In this document: in pieces, positions 9,388 to 16,937 of the stretch
Layout of the letters: every line of letters begins with the position of its first letter
Position numbering within the stretch: position 1 is the first letter of the stretch
NCBI RefSeq assembly: GCF_000695095.2
Contig: NZ_CP011454.1
Location: 682,001 to 746,000 of the forward strand
Direction: 5' to 3'
Length of the DNA: 64,000 bases
Source: Gemmatimonas phototrophica
Lineage (GTDB): Bacteria > Gemmatimonadota > Gemmatimonadetes > Gemmatimonadales > Gemmatimonadaceae
The notes under the pieces: model-generated
The model's input: the letters and a program-made list of their open reading frames with translations, nothing else
What the model was told of the DNA's origin: nothing
The model's database searches: none
Translations under genes and position numbers: made by a program

Positions 9388-11001
9388 ATGTCGATACCTG
9401 ATGAAACTGCCCGCGCACAGGAACACACCACCCAGTGGCTGATGGTCGCGGGCTGGGTGGTCGGTGCCGCCCTGCTGCGTACGCTGCTGTCGGCCAGTGT
9501 GCCGCTGCTCCCCGATGAGACCTACTACTGGGAGTGGACCCGGCGACTTGAGGCCGGCTACTTTGACCATCCTCCCGGCATTGCCCTGCTGATCACCCTC
9601 GGCGTAAAGCTCTTTGGCAACACGGTGGCAGGGGTGCGCGCTGGCCCCGCCATTGCCGCGCTCGTCACCCATGTCGCCGCGGTGATGTGCGCATGGCAAC
9701 TGGCCGGTCGCGGACCGGCCGGGGCCATCGCGGCGCGGCGCGCGGCCATGCTCATGACCGTGCTCCCCATTGCCACCCTGGGGCTGGTGTTGGCCACCCC
9801 CGACGCCGCCCTGTTTGCCACCGCCATGCTCGCGCTGCTGGCGGTCGAACGCGCCCTGGCCACCCCTGTCCGTTCGCTCGCCAGCCTGGCGTGGTGGGTG
9901 CTGGCCGGGCTCGCTCTGGGCGGCGCCTTCGTGTCCAAGTACACTGCCGTGCTGCTCCCCATGGGGCTGGTCATCGCCTGCCTCGTGCACCCGGCGCTCC
10001 GCAAGCGCTATCTCGATGCCGGCCCCTGGGTGGCCAGCGCCATCGCGCTCGCCCTCTTTGCCCCGGTCGTGGCCTGGAACGCCTTCAATAACTGGATCTC
10101 CTTCCGGTTCCAGTTGGGGCACGGCTTCAATGCGGCGGCGCGTGGCAACCCCCTCTCCCGTGAACTGGAGATGCTGGGCGGGCAGGTGGGGCTCGCCTCC
10201 CCCATTCTCTTCGGCTTGCTGGCCATGGTGGTGTGGTTCGCCCTTCGTGACGGATGGGTGGCACGCCACACTGCCCACCCCACCGATGTCGGGGTGCGCA
10301 GGTTTGCGCTGGCCGTCATTGCCGTGGTCCCGCTGGGATTCTTCGCCGTCAGTGCGTGGCGGCGGCCGGTGGAGGCCAACTGGCCCGCCATGATCTATCC
10401 CGGCGCCATGATGCTTCTGGCCACCAGCGACCGCCCCAGCCTCCAGGGGGCATGGTGGCGCCGTGGCATCTGGGTGGCCGCCGGCTTGCTCATAGTCGTG
10501 GCGCTGCAAGCCTACACACCCATTCTGCCGCTGAAGCCCCGCAAAGATCCTATCGCGCGCGCCCACGGTTGGACCACGTTGGCCGCCGCCGTACAGCAGG
10601 CCCGTCAGGACCCCTTCCTCGACGGCACCATTGATCGCTGGATCGCTGCCGATCGCTATCAGGACGCCTCGGAGATCGCTTTCCATCTCGCCGACCAACC
10701 CACTGTGTTTGCGCTCAACCTCGGTGGCCGCACCAATCAGTACGACGTGTGGCCCAACGCCTGGCAGAAGGTACGCCCCGGCGACGGATTGGTCGTGGTC
10801 TTCGATGCGGATGCCAAAGGTGATTCCCTGGCCGCCGTGGTGGGGAGCTGGTTCAAGGCATCACAGCAGGGCGCCTTGGTCTCCCTCACACGCAACGGGG
10901 GCGAGGTGGCGACGCGCCGCCTCTGGCTCTATCGCATTGCGCGTGATGTGCCGCGGGAAAGCCCGACGCATCCGCCACAGCCCACGACGGCGGCACCGTG
11001 A
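9388..11001 (+). CDS. ArnT/PMT-like membrane glycosyltransferase
   Basis: Polytopic inner-membrane transferase of 537 residues, predicted to use a polyprenyl-phosphate sugar and modify lipid or surface glycan on the periplasmic side. The N-terminal loop has the family pattern LLPDETYYWEWTRRL then GYFDHPPGIALL. The acidic residue in DETYYW is the expected catalytic/metal-binding position of GT-C enzymes. About ten hydrophobic helices follow, then a soluble C-terminal domain. The start at ATG 9388 fits the hydrophilic N-terminus; an upstream reading to 9301 is low in coding character. The stop overlaps the crcB start (GTGA), so the two are coupled. The sugar and acceptor cannot be told from sequence. 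Confidence 0.85.
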   Translation: MSIPDETARAQEHTTQWLMVAGWVVGAALLRTLLSASVPLLPDETYYWEWTRRLEAGYFDHPPGIALLITLGVKLFGNTVAGVRAGPAIAALVTHVAAVMCAWQLAGRGPAGAIAARRAAMLMTVLPIATLGLVLATPDAALFATAMLALLAVERALATPVRSLASLAWWVLAGLALGGAFVSKYTAVLLPMGLVIACLVHPALRKRYLDAGPWVASAIALALFAPVVAWNAFNNWISFRFQLGHGFNAAARGNPLSRELEMLGGQVGLASPILFGLLAMVVWFALRDGWVARHTAHPTDVGVRRFALAVIAVVPLGFFAVSAWRRPVEANWPAMIYPGAMMLLATSDRPSLQGAWWRRGIWVAAGLLIVVALQAYTPILPLKPRKDPIARAHGWTTLAAAVQQARQDPFLDGTIDRWIAADRYQDASEIAFHLADQPTVFALNLGGRTNQYDVWPNAWQKVRPGDGLVVVFDADAKGDSLAAVVGSWFKASQQGALVSLTRNGGEVATRRLWLYRIARDVPRESPTHPPQPTTAAP

Positions 11002-11381
11002 ACACTATGCCATCGGTGGCCGCCCTGCTGGCCGTGGCGCTGGGAGGGGCGGTGGGAAGTGTGGCTCGCTATGTCACCACGCTTGCCCTCACGCCAGTGA
11101 CCGCCACGTTCCCCTACGCCACGCTGCTGGTGAACGTGATTGGATCGTTTCTCATCGGGTATTTCGGTCGCGTTTTTTCTACCCCCGAGCATGACCCCGT
11201 GGTGCGGCTCGCCCTCACCACCGGGCTGTGCGGCGGCTTCACCACCTTCTCCGCACTGAGCGCCGAAACGGTTACCCTGCTGCAGCAGGGGCGAACCGGG
11301 CGCGCCATGACCTACATCGCGCTGTCGCTGGCCCTCGGACTCGGCGCCACGGCGCTGGGGCTCATGGCTGGCCGCAAGTAA
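10998..11381 (+). CDS. crcB: Fluoride exporter CrcB/Fluc
   Basis: Small inner-membrane fluoride channel that lowers cytoplasmic F-. It has 127 residues with four hydrophobic helices; two copies form the functional dimer. Family motifs are present: GGAVGSVARY near the N-terminus, NVIGSFLIGY in helix 2, and GLCGGFTTFSALSAE with the Phe/Thr/Ser residues lining the pore. The GTG start overlaps the previous stop (ATG 11007 is an alternative). There is no room for a fluoride riboswitch immediately upstream, so it is probably expressed with the glycosyltransferase. Confidence 0.95.
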   Translation: MNTMPSVAALLAVALGGAVGSVARYVTTLALTPVTATFPYATLLVNVIGSFLIGYFGRVFSTPEHDPVVRLALTTGLCGGFTTFSALSAETVTLLQQGRTGRAMTYIALSLALGLGATALGLMAGRK

Positions 11382-11431
11382 GCTCTCGCCGCGTCGGCAC
11401 AACGCGCCTTCACCGTCATCCAGACTCCTTC

Positions 11432-12820
11432 ATGTCGCCTATTCCCGCCGATCTCGCCCAGTACTGCGATGCCCACGATGCGGGCGCGCTGGACGAACTC
11501 TTTGCCTTCCTGCGCATCCCATCCGTATCGGCGCGCTCGGAACACAAAGCCGACTGCGCCGCCGCGGCGCAGTTTGTGGCCGAGGCGCTTACGCGCATTG
11601 GATTCACCACCAGCGTGGAACCCACTCCCGGTCATCCCATTGTGGTCGGCGAGTGGCGCAAGGCACCAGCCGGCGCTCCCACGTTGCTCATCTACGGGCA
11701 CTACGATGTCCAGCCGGCCGAACCGCTGGAGCTGTGGACCTCGCCGGCCTTTGAACCCACCATCCGCGACGGCCGTATTTATGCGCGCGGTTCGGTGGAC
11801 GACAAAGGACAGTTGTACCTGCACATCAAGGCGCTCGAAGCCCATCTTGGCGCGCGCGGCACGCTCCCCGTCAACGTGATTGTGCTGGCCGAAGGCGAAG
11901 AAGAAGTGGGGAGCGTGAACCTCGAGCACTTCCTCGAGCGCGAGAAGCAGCGACTGGCCTGCGATGCCGTGGTGATCTCCGACAGCACCATGTTTGCCCC
12001 CGGTATTCCCAGCATTCTGTCATCGCTGCGTGGCATGGCGTATCTCGAGATCAACGTGCGCGGCGCCAACGGCGACCTGCACAGCGGCATGTACGGCGGC
12101 GCGGTGGTCAACCCGGCCATGGCGCTCGCCCGCATCCTTGCCACCATGCACGATGACACCGGGCGCATCGCCATCCCGGGCTTCTACGACGAGGTGCGGC
12201 CGTTCCCTGATCACGTGCGCGCCCAGATGCGCACACTCCCCTTCAGCGACGACGCGCTCATGCACGAGGTGGGCGTCACCGGACTTGGCGGCGAACCCGG
12301 ATACACCACGCTCGAACGGCTCTGGACACGCCCCACCTGCGAAGTGAACGGACTGCTCAGCGGCTATACGGGAGAAGGCGCCAAGACCGTGCTGCCGGCG
12401 GTGTCCATGGCCAAGGTGAGCTTCCGTCTCGTGCCCGACCAGGATCCCGAGAAAATCGCCGAGTTGGTGCAGGATCATGTCGATCGCGTCGCCCCGCCGG
12501 GGGTGACCGTCATGGTGGAGCATCTGCACGGTGGTCGTCCGTGGCGCGCCGATTTGCAGGGTCCCATTATCGATGCCGGCAAGGCAGCGCTCACCGCGGC
12601 GTTTGGGCGCGAGCCGGTCATTACCGGCGAAGGGGGCAGCATTCCGGTGGTGGGCGACTTTGAGCGCATTCTGGGTGCGCCCGTGCTGCTCATGGGCTTT
12701 GGCCTTCCCGGCGAAAACGCGCACGCTCCCAACGAGTGGATCAGCCAGGAGAATTACCAGCTTGGCATCCGGGCGGCGGCGGTGCTGTACGAGGAGTTTG
12801 GCGTGCGCGGTACGCGCTGA
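11432..12820 (+). CDS. M20-family dipeptidase/deacylase
   Basis: Cytoplasmic dinuclear zinc peptidase of 462 residues from ATG 11432. Metal and catalytic residues are visible: YGHYDVQP (His 90, Asp 92), RGSVDDKG (Asp 123) and AEGEEEVGS (catalytic/metal Glu pair about 156-157). A dimerisation (lid) domain sits in the middle (MYGGAVVNPAMAL). The C-terminal GEGGSIPVV and ENAHAPNEW motifs fit the carnosinase/dipeptidase (PepV/CNDP-like) branch better than ArgE or DapE. The substrate is not determinable. It is convergent with the PstS-like gene, with a palindromic element between. Confidence 0.9.
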   Translation: MSPIPADLAQYCDAHDAGALDELFAFLRIPSVSARSEHKADCAAAAQFVAEALTRIGFTTSVEPTPGHPIVVGEWRKAPAGAPTLLIYGHYDVQPAEPLELWTSPAFEPTIRDGRIYARGSVDDKGQLYLHIKALEAHLGARGTLPVNVIVLAEGEEEVGSVNLEHFLEREKQRLACDAVVISDSTMFAPGIPSILSSLRGMAYLEINVRGANGDLHSGMYGGAVVNPAMALARILATMHDDTGRIAIPGFYDEVRPFPDHVRAQMRTLPFSDDALMHEVGVTGLGGEPGYTTLERLWTRPTCEVNGLLSGYTGEGAKTVLPAVSMAKVSFRLVPDQDPEKIAELVQDHVDRVAPPGVTVMVEHLHGGRPWRADLQGPIIDAGKAALTAAFGREPVITGEGGSIPVVGDFERILGAPVLLMGFGLPGENAHAPNEWISQENYQLGIRAAAVLYEEFGVRGTR

Positions 12821-12829
12821 GTGAACTCC

Positions 12830-12903
12830 AACCCCTAACCCAAACACAAAACCCGGAACTGATCAGTTCCGGGTTTCGCGTTCGAGTCTTGGGTTCTGGG
12901 TCG
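12830..12903. repeat. GAACCC-type inverted-repeat element, copy 1
   Basis: Lies between two convergent genes. The core is a perfect 28-bp palindrome (12849-12876) centred on TGATCA. It is flanked by looser AACCC / GGGTT(C) units that extend the pairing on both sides. The half-core GAACTGATCAGTTCCGGGTT recurs near 50269. A similar but less perfect copy is near 48686. It is probably a two-way transcription terminator or 3'-end mRNA structure. Confidence 0.75.
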
Positions 12904-12908
12904 CTGAA

Positions 12909-13340
12909 CTACTTCACATCCACCACTTTCACGCCAGCCGTCGACGCGCCGGCACTCACGTAGCCAATGGCGCCGGGCGTGGCCTTCACGTACGCCACTA
13001 CGTCGTCATCACTCGCCTTGGCCGGCGGCGGCACATCCTTGCCGGAAAAAATCTGCTGCTGCCAGTACGACTCAACAGCACTCACGGCGCGGCCGAGCAC
13101 CGTTTTGCTGAACGTGGCACGCACCGGGCTGGTCTTCGCCTGATCCACCGGTTGCGCCGCGGTGCCGTTGGGGAACTTGGTCGTTTGCTTGAGGAACAGC
13201 TTGGCCGTCACGTCGGCCGGAAGATCGGTCGTGCTGTTCGCACTGTTCACGATCACCTTGAAATCTTGCGCGGCGGCGGGGGCCGCGCTCAACGCGATGG
13301 CCATGAAGGCCACGGCCAGAGTCTTGAATGAAGGTTTCAT
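12909..13340 (-). CDS. Short PstS-like periplasmic binding protein
   Basis: A 143-residue secreted protein: signal peptide with AAPAAAQ cleavage region (about residue 24), then one lobe resembling phosphate ABC transporter binding proteins (KLFLKQTTKFPNG, PGAIGYVSAG). Full PstS proteins have about 320 residues and two lobes, so this is a half-length member; such short proteins are common and their ligand is unproven. ATG 13340 is preceded by AAGGGA. It starts 10 bases after the porin stop, so porin and binding protein form an operon. No phosphate permease genes are nearby. Confidence 0.75.
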   Translation of the reverse strand: MKPSFKTLAVAFMAIALSAAPAAAQDFKVIVNSANSTTDLPADVTAKLFLKQTTKFPNGTAAQPVDQAKTSPVRATFSKTVLGRAVSAVESYWQQQIFSGKDVPPPAKASDDDVVAYVKATPGAIGYVSAGASTAGVKVVDVK

Positions 13341-13350
13341 GGTGGATCCC

Positions 13351-14490
13351 TTAGAAGCTGAAGGCGACGGACAGCAAGCCGTAGTACGTCTTCGAGGCCG
13401 GCGCAAGCGTGGCCACGAACGGCGGGGCCGTCGGCGGAATCACGCTCGGGACAGGTACGTCGAAGGCGTAGCCGTCGATCTTGTGCGCTTCGAGCTTGAA
13501 GGCCACTTGGGCGGACGGCTTGTAGGTCACGCCGATCGCGATGTCTTTGTTGAGCGGCAAATCAAGGTTCGGCAGCGGTGAGAGCTGGAGGTTGTTGTTG
13601 CCACCGCTGTACTCCACGGCAAGCGTCAGCTTCTCAGTGGGCATGACACCGGCCGACGTGTACCACGAGTTGACCTTGATGTAGTTCGGGTCCTTGCTGT
13701 CAAATGCGCTGTATTCCCCGCGGACAAACGCCTTTTCGAAAGTACCGTCCGCTGACAACATGTACGTGGTCGCCCGCGGCGGGCGCGTCGAATCCGGTAA
13801 CCCAGCCGCTGGCGTCTGCTGATAGTTGGCCAGGAACCCACCCACCTTCACACCCTCGATGGGCGTGTTCAGCCACAGCTGCGTACCTACCATGTTTTCA
13901 TTGCGCAGGTTGAACACCAAGTTCCGTGATTCAAAAGGAATCTGCCCCTTCAGGTCAAACCCGCCTCCAAAAGCGTAGCCTTCCACCGACCAGTCGTTGC
14001 CAAGGTCGACCTGCTTGCGAACTACCACACCATCAATGAACTCCAGCGTCTCGCCATATACCGCCGACCCAACACGATAGAAGGGCAGCAGCGTGCCGAT
14101 GAAGCGTACTTCGTTGAACAGACCACGCGGCAGCGGGTTCCGGCCAAGCTTCACCGAAGCGCCGTTGTCGAAACGGTGTTCGTAGAATGCCCACACCGGC
14201 TCCACCACCGGCTGAATGGACTTGAGCGGGCTTGTACCGAAGTTGCGATGTAGCAACTGGGTGACCACGCGATCCTTGTCCGAAATCTTGTAGCCGAACT
14301 GCAGGGCAATCGCGCGGTAGTCCGACGTGCCGTCGCGATTCAGGCCGAAGTATGGCAGGCCATCGGTCTTGCCGTAGCCAATGTTCGCCGACCCGTGAAT
14401 GGACAGCTTGTCATCCTGCGCCGAGGCCAGGGCTGGCGTCAAGGCGATCAGTGCGCACGCGGCAATGCGCGAAAATTTGTGGCTCAACAT
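13351..14490 (-). CDS. Outer-membrane porin-like protein
   Basis: A 379-residue protein with a clean signal peptide (residues 1-26, ending ALASAQ) from ATG 14490; a TTG at 14517 would add nine residues. The mature part is rich in alternating polar/aromatic beta strands (LGRNPLPRGLFNEV, LTLAVEYSGG) and ends ...SVAFSF, the terminal Phe used for outer-membrane insertion. It is therefore a beta-barrel, probably a porin. Co-transcription with the downstream PstS-like gene suggests uptake of an anion such as phosphate, but that is inference. A GC hairpin (about 14526-14549) sits between it and the upstream chemoreceptor. Confidence 0.75.
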   Translation of the reverse strand: MLSHKFSRIAACALIALTPALASAQDDKLSIHGSANIGYGKTDGLPYFGLNRDGTSDYRAIALQFGYKISDKDRVVTQLLHRNFGTSPLKSIQPVVEPVWAFYEHRFDNGASVKLGRNPLPRGLFNEVRFIGTLLPFYRVGSAVYGETLEFIDGVVVRKQVDLGNDWSVEGYAFGGGFDLKGQIPFESRNLVFNLRNENMVGTQLWLNTPIEGVKVGGFLANYQQTPAAGLPDSTRPPRATTYMLSADGTFEKAFVRGEYSAFDSKDPNYIKVNSWYTSAGVMPTEKLTLAVEYSGGNNNLQLSPLPNLDLPLNKDIAIGVTYKPSAQVAFKLEAHKIDGYAFDVPVPSVIPPTAPPFVATLAPASKTYYGLLSVAFSF

Positions 14491-14564
14491 GAGTGTCGGG
14501 GGGGTGAGTATTTTCAACGCGGATACTGGGCGCCGCAGCAGAGAGACGCCCCGCGAAAAGGATG

Positions 14565-16700
14565 TCAGAACGAGCCGAGAATGTCGTCGGACCCGCTGTC
14601 GTCATCAAAGGGAATGAGAGCCGAGGCGCTCACCGGAAAGACATCGTCGCCTTTCGCTGCACCAGCGCCCACGGTCGCCTTGCGGGCGTTCGTGGCAACT
14701 GGGCGTTTGCGTGCCGGGGCCGGGCGAGCCGGCGCTGAGGCCGCGCGACGCGCGGCACTGGTGGTCACCGCCGCGTGGGTCTGCGTCCGCGAACCCACGT
14801 CAAACTGCGACGCCAGTTCCTGCATCTCGGCCGCCTGCGCCGAGAGTTCTGCCGCCGCGCTCGCCGATTCTTCGGCGTTGGCGGCAGTGCGTTGCGTCAG
14901 GCCACTGATCTGCGACATCGCCGTCGTGACTTCCGCGAGCTCCTTTTCCTGCTCCGCGGCGCCTTCGGCAATATTGTTCATGATCGTGGTGGCACGCAGC
15001 ACACCCGTACGGATCTCTTCGAGGCGACGCTTCACGCTCTCGTTGAGCTGCACACCCGTCTCCGCCTTTTGCACGGATTCCTCAATGAGCGCCGCCGTAT
15101 TCCGCGACGCTTCCGACGCGCGGATGGCCAGGCTGCGCACTTCATCGGCCACGACCGCGAAGCCCTTACCCGCGTCGCCGGCCCGTGCCGCTTCGACCGC
15201 CGCGTTCAGAGCCAGCAGATTCGTCTGGAACGCGATTTCGTCAATCGTCTTGACGATCTTGGCCGTCGAGTCCGCGGACTTCTTGATTTCGGCCACGGCA
15301 TCGGCCAGCGCCGTCATGCGCTCAACACCCTGCTCGGTGGTTTGCGTCGCCTTGTCCATGGCGGCGCGGGCTTCCGCCGCGTCCGCCGCATTGGCCTTGG
15401 TACGCTCATCCACCACCGCGATGCGGTTCGACACCTGATCGATGGCGCCCGCCTGGTCGGCCGCGCCGCTCGCCAACTCCTGGCTGCCGTCACCGATCTC
15501 CCGTGCCGCCGAATTCACCTGGCTGATGGCCGTGGTGAGCGACGCAAACACTTCGGCAATATTCTCGAGCGCGGTGTTGAGGGACTCCTTGATGGCGGCA
15601 TGTTCGCCCACGTAGTTGCCCTTCACGCGCGCCGACAGATCCTTGGCCGCCACCAATGCCAATACATCCTTGGCCTCGGTAATGGGCTCAATGACCGCAT
15701 CCAGCGTGGCGTTCGTGCCGGTGATGAGTTCGGCGTACGCGCCGCGGAACTGCTCCGGGTTGCCACGCTTGGAGAGATCACCATGCTTGGCCGCTTCAAT
15801 GACCGTGGCAATCTCGCCCGTCACGCCCCGCAGCGTCTCCGTGGCGCCGTTGATGCTGCGCGACAAGACATCGTGTTCGCTGCGCACTTCCACCTGCGCC
15901 GTCAGATCGCCACTGGCCAGACGATCGGCCGCATGGGCCACGCCGCCGATGTAGCCAATCATGCCGCGGAATGCTTCCGCCAATTCGCCAATTTCGTCCT
16001 TTGACGAAATGTCCACCTGCACGTCAATTTTGCCGCGCGCCAGGTCACGGCCCGTATCCGACAATTGGCGCATCGCTCCAATGACACTGCCCAGCGTGCC
16101 CCACGCCAACACACCCAGCACCGCCAGGGCAACCACCAGCACTCCGGTGGTGACCAGCAGGGTCGTGCTCTGCAAGCGGTCCGCCCCCACGAATGCCGAC
16201 GCAATGGCCTTTTCGCGATCGGCAATCTGATCGGTCAGCGACTTGGACAGCGTGGCATACTTCTCCTTCACGCCAGTCATACCGCCCATGAGATCTTCCA
16301 TGGAGCCGGTGATCATGCCGACGCTGGTGCTCTTCGCCTGCTCCGTGTACGCCACGAAAGCGGCAACCGTGGCTTGCGCCGCAGCGCTATCGACGGTCGC
16401 GTTCTTCCCCAGTGAATCACCCTTGGCGGCAAACGCCGCGATGACCGAATCCGCCTGGGAGATGGCCGCCGTATCACTGGCGCCAACCGCGTCGCGCAGC
16501 GCGCGCTGGTAGCTCTCCAGCAGCGCAAACTGTGCCCGGGAAAGGTCCAACGCCGGCGAGTGGCCGTTTCGGATGGCGGTGAGTTCCGCCTGTGCACGCC
16601 GACCGAGGACTGTGGAAATGCCAAGGGTGGCCAGAAATCCCACCGCCGCAACGACGGGGAGCGCGAGGATTTTGGCCCGAAGCGACAGAGTACGAAACAT
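14565..16700 (-). CDS. Methyl-accepting chemotaxis protein with multiple HAMP-like units
   Basis: Chemoreceptor of 711 residues that passes ligand signals to CheA/CheW. Layout from ATG 16700: TM1 (about 12-32), periplasmic helical sensor (33-190), TM2 (about 200-225), HAMP, then at least one more HAMP-like segment (repeated [26 protein letters not shown] patterns, about 270-420). The conserved signalling hairpin follows ([20 protein letters not shown], about 520-545), then a low-complexity Ala/Arg tail ending in an acidic DDDSGSDD segment. No CheR-tethering pentapeptide is evident. A sigma-28-type promoter lies upstream, which ties it to the motility regulon. Confidence 0.93.
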   Translation of the reverse strand: MFRTLSLRAKILALPVVAAVGFLATLGISTVLGRRAQAELTAIRNGHSPALDLSRAQFALLESYQRALRDAVGASDTAAISQADSVIAAFAAKGDSLGKNATVDSAAAQATVAAFVAYTEQAKSTSVGMITGSMEDLMGGMTGVKEKYATLSKSLTDQIADREKAIASAFVGADRLQSTTLLVTTGVLVVALAVLGVLAWGTLGSVIGAMRQLSDTGRDLARGKIDVQVDISSKDEIGELAEAFRGMIGYIGGVAHAADRLASGDLTAQVEVRSEHDVLSRSINGATETLRGVTGEIATVIEAAKHGDLSKRGNPEQFRGAYAELITGTNATLDAVIEPITEAKDVLALVAAKDLSARVKGNYVGEHAAIKESLNTALENIAEVFASLTTAISQVNSAAREIGDGSQELASGAADQAGAIDQVSNRIAVVDERTKANAADAAEARAAMDKATQTTEQGVERMTALADAVAEIKKSADSTAKIVKTIDEIAFQTNLLALNAAVEAARAGDAGKGFAVVADEVRSLAIRASEASRNTAALIEESVQKAETGVQLNESVKRRLEEIRTGVLRATTIMNNIAEGAAEQEKELAEVTTAMSQISGLTQRTAANAEESASAAAELSAQAAEMQELASQFDVGSRTQTHAAVTTSAARRAASAPARPAPARKRPVATNARKATVGAGAAKGDDVFPVSASALIPFDDDSGSDDILGSF

Positions 16701-16733
16701 AGGTATCCGCAGGTGACTACAAAGAGGAACGGG

Positions 16734-16755
16734 GCAGGGTGCCAAGTCGCACCCT
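16734..16755 (-). other. Leader hairpin upstream of chemoreceptor gene
   Basis: An 8-bp stem (CAGGGTGC / GCACCCTG) with a six-base loop lies between the predicted promoter and the chemoreceptor start codon. It would form in the 5' leader of the mRNA. Its role is unknown. Confidence 0.4.
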
Positions 16756-16770
16756 GAGCTGTCACCTTTG

Positions 16771-16797
16771 GTATCGGGCGTCGGGAATTGTTCTTTA
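16771..16797 (-). promoter_or_regulatory. Sigma-28 (FliA)-type promoter for chemoreceptor
   Basis: On the minus strand TAAAGAAC (16797-16790), an 11-base spacer and CCCGATAC (16778-16771) match the flagellar sigma-28 consensus TAAAGTTT-N11-GCCGATAA in 5 of 8 and 6 of 8 positions with exact spacing. It is about 70 bases upstream of the chemoreceptor ATG. Chemoreceptors are classic sigma-28 targets, which supports the call. Confidence 0.65.
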
Positions 16798-16877
16798 GTG
16801 AACGCCACGAAATCGTCACACCGCCGGCACAACCGTCACGGTCTGCGCGGATTTTCCAGCTGGGGTATTTCAGGAAA

Positions 16878-16927
16878 TGAAAAACGACGGCGCCGGGAGC
16901 ATGCTCCCGGCGCCGTCGTCTTTTTTT
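16878..16927 (-). terminator. Intrinsic terminator after rho
   Basis: A perfect 36-bp palindrome (16884-16919, stem ACGACGGCGCCGGGAGCA) sits just 3' of rho on the minus strand. Minus-strand transcription leaves the stem into a run of four to five T. On the opposite strand the stem is followed by seven T, so it could work both ways. Its high stability makes this the clearest terminator in the window. Confidence 0.88.
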
Positions 16928-16937
16928 GGTCGTGCAA

